64,000 nt of DNA from Motiliproteus sp. MSK22-1 (GCF_001968815.1 NZ_MIEQ01000021.1:54814-118813); one strand, 5' to 3'. Shown: positions 1 through 8,220, numbered from the stretch's first letter. The notes: generated from the letters alone by a model not told the origin. Numbers and translations: made by a program.

Positions 1-134
1 CATTGCTGGAAGACATCGGTAAGACCTTCAATGATGACTGGTTTATGCCGCTTGCACCATCCTTGCAACAGTCCCGGCAACCATCCCAGCAAGATCTCAG
101 CGAAACCTCATCTAACACGCCGTCGCAGCAGTAA
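1..134 (+). CDS. 3' end of an unrecognised gene (partial)
   Basis: An open frame enters from the left edge (first complete codon at position 3) and ends with TAA at 132-134. The visible 43 residues begin LLEDIGKTFNDDWFMPL and finish in a Gln/Ser-rich, probably disordered tail (SLQQSRQPSQQ, then ending PSQQ). The next gene starts 12 bases downstream after a good ribosome binding site, so the two are probably co-transcribed. There is too little sequence to assign a family. Confidence 0.55.
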   Translation, partial: LLEDIGKTFNDDWFMPLAPSLQQSRQPSQQDLSETSSNTPSQQ

Positions 135-146
135 GGGAGAAGAATC

Positions 147-896
147 ATGCATATTTCCATGAATGAACTGAAGGCTGCACTGCGCCGTTGTTTTGAAGCT
201 GCTGGTTATTTTGTCGGTAATTATGAAGATGCGGCAAATATGATCCTGTGGCTGGAGAAACATGGTCTGAATGGCCTTGGCGAACTCAAGCGGGCACTGC
301 CCTATATCAACGTCGACAGAGACAAGCCACTCAGTACAGTGATCTATGAAGACAGTACCTCCGCCACTATTGACAGTAACGGCCGCAGCGCGCTCAATTG
401 CATTGCCGCCTCTGTTGATCTGGCCCACGCAAAAGCCCTGGAAAGTGGCATAGCGACCATAACGGTTCACAATTGCCACAACCGTATGTTTATCCTTAAA
501 GCGCTCACTGATTGTGGTCGACGTGGTATTAGTGTCGCTGCCTACTGGCAAAACGGCACCCAGACGGTGACAGAGCATACTGCAGCTATTCGGTCTGGTG
601 ATCGTTATCCTAGCTACAGTGAAGCTATCACCAGTTTGTCAAATAACCCGGATGATAAGCAGACGCTGACCATCATTTGCAGCTCACGGGTTGATCTCAC
701 ATCCTCTTTGCAACAGTCAAAAGGCAATCGCCAATCCAGCTATATCAGTTCCTCACAGTTGGCTGAAAATAAGGAGCAGGTTATCGACAACGGCATTGAA
801 ATTGACGAAATCCTGTGGGCCGAGATTAATCGTATCGGAGAAGGGATTCTGGTTGAAAATAGCGAACGTTCAAGAGAGGGAGCCGGCGGGCAGTAA
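147..896 (+). CDS. probable DUF3726 family protein
   Basis: This is a 249-residue soluble protein with no signal peptide or membrane segment. The ATG at 147 is preceded by GGGAGAAG at good spacing. The amino-terminal half (DAANMILWLEKHGLNGLGEL near residues 28-47) recalls the start of malate/L-lactate dehydrogenase-like proteins, and the whole resembles the uncharacterised DUF3726 family; both statements are from memory of the families and need a profile search. The carboxyl-terminal 70 residues are Ser/Gln-rich and look poorly ordered. It follows the truncated upstream gene by 12 bases and is probably in its operon. Function unknown. Confidence 0.6.
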   Translation: MHISMNELKAALRRCFEAAGYFVGNYEDAANMILWLEKHGLNGLGELKRALPYINVDRDKPLSTVIYEDSTSATIDSNGRSALNCIAASVDLAHAKALESGIATITVHNCHNRMFILKALTDCGRRGISVAAYWQNGTQTVTEHTAAIRSGDRYPSYSEAITSLSNNPDDKQTLTIICSSRVDLTSSLQQSKGNRQSSYISSSQLAENKEQVIDNGIEIDEILWAEINRIGEGILVENSERSREGAGGQ

Positions 897-1154
897 CTCT
901 GTCATCTGCTGATAATACTAGGCGCTATGAACAAGTCCCGCCTCTGAAAGCCCGCAGAGAACACAAAGAACTTCTTAACCGGACCCCTGGTACGCGAATA
1001 TATTCTGTGAGCTATCCTGAGCGTTTAACAAGGCCTCGATAGCTTTTCAGTCAACAGGTTTTTTCCACCGTTTCCAGTTGCCTGTGTTTTGTCGCGACAA
1101 TAATATCGGGCTGTAATAGACTGCCGCCTTTTCTCTCTTATCGGACTGACCTGG

Positions 1155-1889
1155 ATGGCCTATTCAGCGTACGAGCTGCTGGCATTGATAATCGTTACTT
1201 GCGGTATTGCTCTTCAGACTTGGGTTGGTATCGGTTTTGGATTGCTGGCTGCTCCTTTGCTGTATCTGATTGATCCCGCTTATGTCCCGGGCCCAATACT
1301 TATCCTTGGGTTTGCTCTCTCTGTGCTGGTTGTGTTGAAAGGTCGAAGTGAGCTTCGTTGGCGTCGCATTATGCCTGCTATTGTCGCTCGCGTCCCCGGT
1401 TCCTGGTGCGGGGCATTGCTGCTGGTGGCGGTACCTGAGTATCTGCTCAGTTTGTTGTTTGGAACTTCCCTGCTGTTGGCAGTGTTACTCACCTGGCGGG
1501 CATTCCGGCTTCAGATGACAGCCTTAAGTTTAACTGTCGGGGGATTTTTTTCGGGACTTATCGGTACAGCAACATCCGTGGGAGGCCCTCCCATTGCGTT
1601 AATTTATCAAGAGTCTAATCGAATGACCGCACGCAATGAAATGGCAGCGTTCTTTCTGATTGGTACTCCTGTTTCAATATTAATGCTGATATTTCAAGGG
1701 CGTGTTGACCCGCTCAGCCTGTCTCTTAGTTTGAAGATGTTACCGGGGCTATTACTGGGTTTCTGGCTGGCATTGCGTTTCGATGGTCGCATCAACAATC
1801 GCTCGACAAAGAGCGCCATTTTGCTGATTGCCACTCTTTCTGCAATAGGCGTTCTTTATAAGGGAGTGGCAGGGTTCCTGGCGCTCTGA
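1155..1889 (+). CDS. TSUP (TauE/SafE) family permease
   Basis: The 244-residue protein is almost entirely hydrophobic, with about seven or eight membrane segments and a basic patch near residues 62-71 between two of them. The sequence GTATSVGGPPIALIYQ at about residues 137-152 matches the conserved glycine/proline-rich helix of the TSUP (sulfite exporter TauE/SafE) family, and the length fits. Family members move sulfur-containing or organic anions; the substrate here cannot be read from sequence. It stands alone between the DUF3726 gene and a convergent binding-protein gene. Confidence 0.8.
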   Translation: MAYSAYELLALIIVTCGIALQTWVGIGFGLLAAPLLYLIDPAYVPGPILILGFALSVLVVLKGRSELRWRRIMPAIVARVPGSWCGALLLVAVPEYLLSLLFGTSLLLAVLLTWRAFRLQMTALSLTVGGFFSGLIGTATSVGGPPIALIYQESNRMTARNEMAAFFLIGTPVSILMLIFQGRVDPLSLSLSLKMLPGLLLGFWLALRFDGRINNRSTKSAILLIATLSAIGVLYKGVAGFLAL

Positions 1890-1991
1890 TATTCGGTTAT
1901 TTTGCGTCACTAGCCACGGTGATAAGATCAGTTCCTGTTGTGGATTGCATCCGCGGGTTAGGTTCTTTAGTTTTCTTAGCCGGATCGTCTA

Positions 1992-2741
1992 TTAAAAACC
2001 GTGCTTTGCCAGGATTCTTCCATAGCTGCCGTCAGCCCGAATTTTTGCCAAACCTCGGTTGAAGTCATTAGCCAGCTTCAGGTGATCTGGATTTTTCCGG
2101 CTAAACATCAGGTGCAGGGGTTTTGAATCCAATAATGGACTCAGGACAACAACTTCGCTTGAATTGTGGTATCGAAGGCGATTGGTCTCATGTTGGAACA
2201 CGGCAAGGGATGCTGCAATCATGTCGACCCGTCGCGCAAACAACATTCGTGTGACCAGTATTTGATTCATGGCGTATTCTTTATTGAGAAAGTTTGCTGA
2301 GTCAAATTCCTCGGTATAAGCCCAGCCTCGGTTTACGCCGATCTTGTAAGGTGTCAAAGCCTTAAGATCTTCATATTGACTGATTCCTGTTTCCTTCAGT
2401 GCTATTAGGCCGATATCAATATTGAAAAAAGGATCACTGAAGTGGTAAAGCCTGGATCGCTCTTCTGAGTAATAGGCGCCCATCACCATATCGGCACCGC
2501 CATTTTCCACCAGTTTCATTGCCCGTAGCCAGGGGTACCACTCAATCGTTGTTTGGTATCCTTCGCGCTCGAAGGCTGAGGCAACAATATCGGTAACGAC
2601 ACCACCGGCTTCTAACGTTGATGCGTAAAATGGTTCCCATTCGGTTGTGACCATTTTTAATTCTTCGGCCCAAGGGGTTTTGCCGGGTGATCCAACGAGC
2701 AAAATAAAGATCAGCAGGCCAAGATATGGCTGATATTTCAT
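1992..2741 (-). CDS. periplasmic substrate-binding protein, SBP_bac_3 type
   Basis: This is a 249-residue exported protein. The chosen ATG (2739-2741) has AGGGAGA just upstream on the minus strand; an upstream in-frame start would only add nine residues before the signal peptide. The amino terminus has a short basic stretch, a hydrophobic core (LGLLIFILLVG) and a likely cleavage site near PWA-EE. The mature protein has the polar amino-acid binding fold: an opening WEPFY segment, GADMVMGAYYSEERSR near the first lobe crossover, and a closing segment on periodic use (FNRGLAKIRADGSYGRIL). No permease or ATPase gene is adjacent, so it may be an orphan sensor-like or stand-alone binding protein. 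Confidence 0.75.
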   Translation of the reverse strand: MKYQPYLGLLIFILLVGSPGKTPWAEELKMVTTEWEPFYASTLEAGGVVTDIVASAFEREGYQTTIEWYPWLRAMKLVENGGADMVMGAYYSEERSRLYHFSDPFFNIDIGLIALKETGISQYEDLKALTPYKIGVNRGWAYTEEFDSANFLNKEYAMNQILVTRMLFARRVDMIAASLAVFQHETNRLRYHNSSEVVVLSPLLDSKPLHLMFSRKNPDHLKLANDFNRGLAKIRADGSYGRILAKHGF

Positions 2742-3033
2742 AAGTGATCTCCCTGGCATTTGCATCAATCACAGACTGTTATAGATCCTACCAGTGAGCT
2801 ATTACAACAAGCACCAGTAATGGGGTTATTTTAGCAGGCAAACAGTCGTCGTGATTTTAAAGGAGGAGTAACTGCATCTAGGCAGTTTGTTGCAGCGGGT
2901 GTAGGGACGTTAGTCGGTGGAGGGACAATCTCCAGATGTACTTGTATCCCTAAGCAGTAGCAGGACCGGAGTCTTTTGCCCCAGTCCCGGATTATCAAAG
3001 TCCTGTTTTAACGCTGATGCCTACTTAAGTGAT

Positions 3034-4233
3034 TTAGGCGGCGACAGTTCCATGAGGATCAATTACAAACTTCTTGGCAGCGCCTCCATCGAAGTCTGCG
3101 TAGCCTGCAGGTGCCTGCTCCAAAGAGATCATCTGTACGTTCACCGCTTTAGCAATGTCTACCTTGTCAAACAAAATAGCCTGCATTAGTTGCCGATGAT
3201 AGCGCATGACCGGACACTGACCGGTATGTAGTGAGTGAGACTTGGCCCATCCAAGCCCGAAACGCATGCTTAGAGCACCGATTTTGGCTGCATCATCTTC
3301 AGCCCCCGGGTCTTCAGTAACGTACAATCCGGGAATACCGATTTGGCCGCCGGCTCTGGTCAGCTGCATGGCTGAGTTCAATACCACGGCAGGTTGTTCC
3401 TGATGATGATCGCAACCACAGCCATGTGCTTCAAAGCCAACACAATCAACAAAAGCATCGACCTCTCGTTCACCAAGAATCTGCTCGATCTTGTCTTCCA
3501 TGTCCCCATCCTGGCGCAGGTCGATGGTCTCGCAACCGAAGCTGCGAGCCTGCTCAAGACGCTCTTCTATCATATCTCCGACAATCACACAGGCTGCTCC
3601 CAGTAACTGGGCGGAGACAGCTGCTGCCAGTCCAACAGGACCGGCTCCAGCAATATAGACCGTAGAGCCGGGACCCACACCTGCCGTGACACAACCATGG
3701 AAACCGGTAGGAAAAATATCAGACAGCAGGGTTAAATCACGGATTTTCTCCATAGCCTGATCAGAATCGGGGAATTTCAATAGATTAAAGTCGGCGTATG
3801 GCACCATGACGTATTCTGCCTGGCCTCCAACCCAGCCACCCATATCGACATAGCCATAGGCAGCACCAGGACGGGCGGGGTTAACATTAAGGCATATTCC
3901 TGTCTTGCCTTCTTTACAGTTACGGCAGCGACCACAGGCAATGTTGAATGGAACGGAGACAATATCTCCAGGCTTTAGAAACTCTACGTCATTACCGCAC
4001 TCAAGTATCTGACCGGTGATTTCGTGCCCCAGCACTAATCCTTCAGGAGCTGTTGTTCGTCCGCGGACCATATGCTGGTCAGAGCCACAGATGTTGGTGG
4101 TCAGGACTCTGAGAATGACACCGTGATTACATTTTCGGTTTCCCAGTGCAAGCTCGGGAAATTCGATTGATTCGATGGCAACTTGACCGGCGCCCTTATA
4201 GACGACACCGCGATTCGCTGGATGGCTGCTCAT
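3034..4233 (-). CDS. fdhA: glutathione-independent formaldehyde dehydrogenase
   Basis: The 399-residue protein is a zinc-dependent medium-chain dehydrogenase that oxidises formaldehyde to formate with NAD. Visible features are the catalytic-zinc segment NICGSDQHMVRGRT (about residues 47-60), GLVLGHEITGQ (about 65-75), the structural-zinc cysteine cluster CGRCRNCKEGKTGIC (about 99-113) and the Rossmann motif GAGPVGLAAA (about 196-205). Length and the GRTTAPEGLVLGHE signature fit the Pseudomonas glutathione-independent enzyme. It is divergent from gbdR. In Pseudomonas the same enzyme removes formaldehyde released when betaine-derived methyl groups are oxidised, which agrees with the dgc operon here. 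Confidence 0.92.
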   Translation of the reverse strand: MSSHPANRGVVYKGAGQVAIESIEFPELALGNRKCNHGVILRVLTTNICGSDQHMVRGRTTAPEGLVLGHEITGQILECGNDVEFLKPGDIVSVPFNIACGRCRNCKEGKTGICLNVNPARPGAAYGYVDMGGWVGGQAEYVMVPYADFNLLKFPDSDQAMEKIRDLTLLSDIFPTGFHGCVTAGVGPGSTVYIAGAGPVGLAAAVSAQLLGAACVIVGDMIEERLEQARSFGCETIDLRQDGDMEDKIEQILGEREVDAFVDCVGFEAHGCGCDHHQEQPAVVLNSAMQLTRAGGQIGIPGLYVTEDPGAEDDAAKIGALSMRFGLGWAKSHSLHTGQCPVMRYHRQLMQAILFDKVDIAKAVNVQMISLEQAPAGYADFDGGAAKKFVIDPHGTVAA

Positions 4234-4628
4234 AGTTTTGTTCCTTGTTATTTTCTTGGTCCCGTTAACACCTGAGGCATAGAACTGCGAAGTGTTGATA
4301 GGTTTTGAAGATGGATTGTTCTTAAGGGTTGATGCGCTGTTAACTGTCTACAGCGATTAATCGCAGTCTGCTTCCTGAAGGGAAGGGGTTTTTAAGAGGT
4401 TTTTGGGGTTTTATTATCCCTTTGCTCTCTTCAGTGTACTGCCCAACCACTCTAGCCCTAGAGCGCTCATGTTAGTTGTCCAAAAAGGTCCTATAAATGT
4501 CGATAAAAGACGAAAAGTCCATGGTTAATGAAGGGGATTGGGTGGTGTTTTCCACTTAAAAGACAGGCTGAAGAGTGGTTGTCAATGCGCCGTAATTGCA
4601 GCTGGAGCGATCAGGTTCTGACACTGAA

Positions 4629-4694
4629 TATCGTTTTATGAGCAATAGTTGTCGTTTATGGGCAATTCTCGAATGTGTAGGTCGCTTTTAGGCC
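4629..4694 (+). promoter_or_regulatory. candidate GbdR boxes upstream of gbdR
   Basis: Three related elements lie here: TATCGTTTTATGAGCAA (from 4629), TGTCGTTTATGGGCAA (from 4650) and GGTCGCTTTTAGGCCA (from 4680). The TCG cores are 21 and 30 bp apart. The same GTCGTTTATGG core occurs twice upstream of the dipeptidase-dgc operon. A 21-bp direct-repeat spacing suits an AraC-family activator, so GbdR is the natural candidate. That GbdR binds here is inference. Confidence 0.45.
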
Positions 4695-4719
4695 ATTCAA
4701 CAAATGCCCCTCAAAGTAC

Positions 4720-4795
4720 TATCTACTTCCACAAGCATTATCGATGTCAACAAGAGCTATCTATGTCGGCAGTTTCTATCCCTGTCGATCAGATT
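4720..4795 (+). repeat. four tandem 19-bp repeats, TATCnnTGTC type
   Basis: Four copies begin at 4720, 4739, 4758 and 4777 with an exact 19-bp period: TATCTACTTCCACAAGCAT, TATCGATGTCAACAAGAGC, TATCTATGTCGGCAGTTTC and TATCCCTGTCGATCAGATT. TATC is invariant and TGTC occurs in three of four. The last copy ends at the -35 element of the likely gbdR promoter, the usual place for an activator array. The sequence differs from the TCGTTTATGG boxes further upstream, so a second regulator may act here. Confidence 0.65.
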
Positions 4796-4823
4796 GCCAA
4801 ATGTTAGCAGGCAGCATTATAAA
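4794..4823 (+). promoter_or_regulatory. predicted sigma-70 promoter of gbdR
   Basis: TTGCCA (4794-4799) is followed by an 18-bp spacer and TATAAA (4818-4823), about 65 bp before the gbdR start codon. The match is good but was found by eye. Its position directly after the 19-bp repeat array supports it. Confidence 0.5.
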
Positions 4824-4887
4824 AAGAATGAGTGGTATATAACCGCCACCACGGCTAGCCAAGCCGGTTGTTGATGAGGGCCAGAAC

Positions 4888-6003
4888 ATGACGGTAAAAT
4901 CTCCAGGGAATCTGCTTCAGGCTGCTCCGCAACCGGTTCGTGTTGGTTTTTTATTGTTGGATAGCTTCACGATGATCGCTCTGGCATCGGCCGTTGAACC
5001 TTTACGAATGGCTAATCAGCTTTCTGGAAGGGAGCTGTACAGCTGGCTTTTGCTAACAGCGGATGGTGAGCCTGTCCGCGCCAGTGACGGTATTCGAGTG
5101 ACTCCGGACGCTTCCATCACTGACGGGATTCAGTTTGATACTGTATTGGTTGCGGGGGGCGTTAACATCACTCGTAACTATTCAAAAAAGGAAGTGGCCT
5201 GGCTGCAACAGTTAAGCCGTAAAAAAATTGCTCTGGGTGGAATCTGTACAGGTGCTTATGTGCTGGCCGATGCCGGATTGTTGGATGGTTATGATTGCAG
5301 CGCCCATTGGGAATGCATAGCGTCCCTGCAAGAGGCTTTTCCAAAGGTCAAATGCAACCGCAGGCTGTTTACCATTGATCGTGACCGTTTGACCTGTTCC
5401 GGTGGCGGTGCTCCGCTGGACATGATGCTTCATCGAGTTACCCTGGAACATGGCTGGACGCTGGCCGGGGCTATTTCCGACATGTTTGTCTGTGACCGGG
5501 TACGCAACCAGGCTGATCAGCAACGGGTACCCTTGCGACACCTGCTCAGTACTGCACAGCCCAAATTGGTGGAAATCGTAGAGCTGATGGAAGCCAATAT
5601 TGAGGAGCCCATAGAGCTGGATGATCTGGCGTCTTTTGTGGGTGTTTCCCGACGCCAGCTGGAGCGGCTTTTTCATAAGTATTTGAGTTGTACCCCCTCC
5701 CGTTATTATTTGAAGCTGCGATTGGATCGTGCACGTCAGTTGCTGAAGCAGACGACGATGTCTATTATCGAAATATCCGCTGCTTGTGGTTTTGTCTCTA
5801 CACCTCACTTCAGTCGTTGCTATCGAAAACACATTGGACTTTCTCCCCGAGAAGAGAGAACTGGAATGTGGGCGGAAAGTCAGCCCAGTGTGATTATTCA
5901 GGCGTTATCAGAAGAAAAGCGTAGCGAGGAATTACGTTCCAGGGTGGCTGATGCTTTGGCTGCAGCCCAGGCTGAGCCTAGTTATGCGTCAATCAGACTC
6001 TAA
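4888..6003 (+). CDS. gbdR: GlxA/GbdR-type AraC-family regulator of betaine catabolism
   Basis: The 371-residue protein has two domains. Residues about 17-200 form a DJ-1/PfpI (class I amidotransferase-like) domain with the elbow GGICTGAYVLADAG; residues about 225-325 are an AraC-type double helix-turn-helix (IELDDLASFVGVSRRQLERL and a second helix pair ending CGFVSTPHFSRCYRKHIGLSP). Length and layout match Pseudomonas GbdR, which senses glycine betaine and dimethylglycine and activates their catabolic genes. It sits between fdhA and the dgc operon, both expected targets. AGGGCC precedes the ATG at 4888. Assignment as GbdR rather than another GlxA paralogue rests mainly on context. Confidence 0.88.
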   Translation: MTVKSPGNLLQAAPQPVRVGFLLLDSFTMIALASAVEPLRMANQLSGRELYSWLLLTADGEPVRASDGIRVTPDASITDGIQFDTVLVAGGVNITRNYSKKEVAWLQQLSRKKIALGGICTGAYVLADAGLLDGYDCSAHWECIASLQEAFPKVKCNRRLFTIDRDRLTCSGGGAPLDMMLHRVTLEHGWTLAGAISDMFVCDRVRNQADQQRVPLRHLLSTAQPKLVEIVELMEANIEEPIELDDLASFVGVSRRQLERLFHKYLSCTPSRYYLKLRLDRARQLLKQTTMSIIEISAACGFVSTPHFSRCYRKHIGLSPREERTGMWAESQPSVIIQALSEEKRSEELRSRVADALAAAQAEPSYASIRL

Positions 6004-6114
6004 TCCATTCTATTCTCGGGTCGTTTCACTAAGCCGCTGAATTGTGTCCCTCTTTCCTGGTCGTAACTGAGCAGGATACAACCCTGTTCGTTTAAAATTC
6101 GCTTATTAACGTTC

Positions 6115-6149
6115 GTCGTTTATGGTGTTTTTGCTGTCGTTTATAGTGC
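6115..6149 (+). promoter_or_regulatory. 21-bp direct repeat, candidate GbdR operator of the dgc operon
   Basis: GTCGTTTATGGTG (from 6115) and GTCGTTTATAGTG (from 6136) are direct repeats spaced exactly 21 bp, two helical turns, about 105-140 bp before the dipeptidase start. The 11-base core GTCGTTTATGG is shared with the box at 4651 upstream of gbdR. This is the expected form of an AraC-family activator site. Confidence 0.55.
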
Positions 6150-6254
6150 TGCTGCTGGACTGCTTAATCGATAGACTTGTGTCCATTAGAGTTACAGGTG
6201 GTCGCCGCCACCTTGATAAACAATTAATCAAAAAAACAAAAACTGAGGGCTTCC

Positions 6255-7244
6255 ATGGTGGACACAATTAATGCCGCTGAACTGCATCAGGACGCGATAA
6301 TTATTGATGGACTGATCATCGCCAAATGGAATCGAGAACTGTTCGAAGATTTCAAGAAAGGCGGAGTGACTGCTGCAAACTGCACCGTTTCTGTATGGGA
6401 AGGTTTTCAGAATACTGTCAACAATGTTGTTGAAATGAACAACCTTATCGAGGCCAATAATGATCTGTTGCTGAAAGTGAACAACACCAGTGATATCAAG
6501 CGTGCAAAGGCCGAAGGTAAGACTGGAATTTTTATGGGATTCCAGAATGCCCATGCTTATGAAGATCAGATTGGCTATGTGCAGGTCTTTAAGGATCTTG
6601 GCGTTGGCATTGTGCAGATGTGTTATAACACCCAGAATCTGGTTGGTACTGGCTGCTATGAGCGTGACGGTGGACTCTCAGACTTCGGTCGTGAGATCGT
6701 TGCTGAAATGAATCGTGTTGGCGTGCTTTGTGATCTGTCTCACGTCGGTAGCAAGACCTCAGAAGAAGTTATTCTTGAGTCCAAAAAGCCTGTTTGTTAC
6801 TCCCACTGCCTGCCCTCAGGGCTAAAAGACCATCCTCGTAACAAGTCCGATGAAGAGTTGAAATTTATCGCTGATCGCGGTGGTTTTATCGGTGTTACCA
6901 TGTTTGCTCCTTTCCTCAAAAATGGCATTAACTCCAGCATCGAAGACTACGTTGAAGCGATTGAGTATATCGTCAATATTGCAGGTGTTGATCAAGTCGG
7001 TATTGGCACTGACTTTACTCAGGGGCATGACCAACAGTTCTTTGAGTGGCTGACCCACGATAAGGGTTATGCCCGCCGTCTGACCCGCTTTGGCAAGATC
7101 GTAAATCCAGAAGGCATTCGTACCGTCGGTGAATTCCCTAATCTTACCGAAGCACTGCTGCGTCGCGGATTCTCTGAGTCCGATACCCGCAAGATTATGG
7201 GCGATAACTGGGTTCGGGTACTGGCTGAGGCCTGGGGAGAGTAA
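6255..7244 (+). CDS. M19 (renal dipeptidase-like) protein of the betaine operon
   Basis: The 329-residue protein is full length for a bacterial membrane dipeptidase-like amidohydrolase and closely resembles the gene found first in the Pseudomonas dimethylglycine operon. CTGAGGG lies upstream of the ATG. Conserved parts include IGIGTDFTQG (about residues 247-256) and the metal-site segments LSHVGSKTSEE (about 162-172) and CYSHCLPSGLKDHPRNKSD (about 182-200). The amino-terminal His-x-Asp pair that binds zinc in true M19 dipeptidases is not there: the matching position reads IIDGLIIAKWN. Peptidase activity is therefore doubtful and the metal site may be altered. It is the first gene of the operon, before the DUF5943 gene and dgcAB. 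Confidence 0.85.
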   Translation: MVDTINAAELHQDAIIIDGLIIAKWNRELFEDFKKGGVTAANCTVSVWEGFQNTVNNVVEMNNLIEANNDLLLKVNNTSDIKRAKAEGKTGIFMGFQNAHAYEDQIGYVQVFKDLGVGIVQMCYNTQNLVGTGCYERDGGLSDFGREIVAEMNRVGVLCDLSHVGSKTSEEVILESKKPVCYSHCLPSGLKDHPRNKSDEELKFIADRGGFIGVTMFAPFLKNGINSSIEDYVEAIEYIVNIAGVDQVGIGTDFTQGHDQQFFEWLTHDKGYARRLTRFGKIVNPEGIRTVGEFPNLTEALLRRGFSESDTRKIMGDNWVRVLAEAWGE

Positions 7245-7427
7245 GTCTGATCCTGTCAGATTGACTGTCCTGAGTGGTGCGGTAACAGCAGCATCGCCAG
7301 TAAAGCTGAAAAATAGCTGCTTAAACGAATAGCTGCTGAGATAAGTAGTTATTGAAAAGTAAGTAGCTATTAAAAATAAGTAACATCCGCATAAATGCGG
7401 TTTGAAAATATGTTTGAGGATAGCCCC

Positions 7428-7958
7428 ATGGGTATGCACGCACCAGAAATGCCAATTAACGTTGATGATGAAACCGGAGTATGGACCACCGATGCTCTGC
7501 CAATGCTATATGTGCCTCGTCATTTCTTCGTCAATAACCACATGGGAATCGAAGAAGAACTTGGTGCTGAACGTTATGCTGAAGTTTTATACAAAGCTGG
7601 ATATAAGTCGGCCTGGCACTGGTGTGAAAAAGAAGCCGAAGCTCATGGTATCAGCGGAGAAGCGGTATTTGAGCATTATATGAAGCGCCTTTCTCAGCGT
7701 GGCTGGGGCTTCTTTATTACCGAGCAACTGGATCTGGAAAAGGGTACCGCTCGTGTGCGCTTGGAGAACTCTGCATTTGTTTACCAGTATGGTCAGGTTA
7801 ACCGCAAGGTGGATTATATGTTCACGGGTTGGTTTGCCGGAGCGATGGACCAGATTGCTGAAAGCCTGGGTTACTCCGTCCGTACGGTTGCCGAACAGAC
7901 TCAATGTGCTGCGGAAGAAGGCTGTGACTACGGCATATTTGAAGTGAAACCGCTTTAA
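7428..7958 (+). CDS. DUF5943 family protein of the dimethylglycine operon
   Basis: The 176-residue soluble protein starts at the ATG at 7428, chosen over an in-frame upstream start at 7395 because GAGGA lies about eight bases before it and the family begins near HAPEMPINVDDETGVW. The segment DALPMLYVPRHFFVNNH is strongly conserved in homologues I recall from Pseudomonas. The carboxyl terminus (QCAAEEGCDYGIFEV) resembles the end of V4R-type small-molecule-binding domains, with two cysteines seven residues apart. Its constant place between the dipeptidase-like gene and dgcA suggests an accessory role in methyl-group oxidation or a ligand sensor, but the function is not known. Confidence 0.75.
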   Translation: MGMHAPEMPINVDDETGVWTTDALPMLYVPRHFFVNNHMGIEEELGAERYAEVLYKAGYKSAWHWCEKEAEAHGISGEAVFEHYMKRLSQRGWGFFITEQLDLEKGTARVRLENSAFVYQYGQVNRKVDYMFTGWFAGAMDQIAESLGYSVRTVAEQTQCAAEEGCDYGIFEVKPL

Positions 7959-7973
7959 CTGGTTTTAGGGACC

Positions 7974-8010
7974 ACAGCCTAAGAGGCTGTTGCTTCAAAA
8001 ACAGCTTTTT
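7974..8010 (+). terminator. possible attenuator before dgcA (alternative hairpins)
   Basis: Two mutually exclusive stems can be drawn. ACAGCCT (7974-7980) pairs with AGGCTGT (7984-7990). Alternatively AGGCTGTT (7984-7991) pairs with AACAGCTT (8000-8007) and runs into a T tract ending at 8010, an intrinsic terminator form. It lies between the DUF5943 gene and dgcA, where partial termination would lower dgcAB-etf expression. Confidence 0.45.
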
Positions 8011-8220
8011 AAAGAGCCTGCGTTGTCGATCCATGGACTTATCCTGTCCGGGGAGTCCGCCGGCTGCTCAGCTGAACAGCAATTAACTCTCGGCCTTACA
8101 GGCCAAAAAAAGACATCAGTATTCGATGCAGCGATCCGGTTGGCCTGAAAAGTCATTGGATTGCTGGGTTGGGTGTTTCATAAAAATAGCTATAAAAACA
8201 ACTATAGGTGGGGTAGAACC

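Larger units (their letters stand above)
4234..4887. promoter_or_regulatory. fdhA-gbdR divergent intergenic region
   Basis: This 654-bp gap contains no credible gene. It holds three TCGTTTATGGGCA-like boxes (about 4629-4694), an array of four 19-bp direct repeats (4720-4795) and a good sigma-70-like promoter for gbdR. The GGGGTTTTTTATTATCCC-like AT-rich stretch near fdhA (about 4380-4430) may hold the fdhA promoter, but no clear -35/-10 pair was settled on. Confidence 0.6.

Noticed and set aside
108..578. 156-codon minus-strand open frame over the DUF3726 gene
   Set aside because: It is antisense to a better-supported gene and has no ribosome site or family similarity.
2917..3189. 90-codon plus-strand frame overlapping the end of fdhA
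   Set aside because: No ribosome site, low-complexity start and overlap with the clear fdhA gene on the other strand.
4720..4795. Four 19-bp repeats considered as a CRISPR array
   Set aside because: There are no spacers of constant length with a separate repeat; the period itself is 19 bp and no cas gene is near.
8094..8113. GGCCTTACAGGCC hairpin followed by A residues as a terminator before dgcA
   Set aside because: The tract after the stem is A on the plus strand; on the minus strand the T tract lies before the stem, so neither direction gives an intrinsic terminator.
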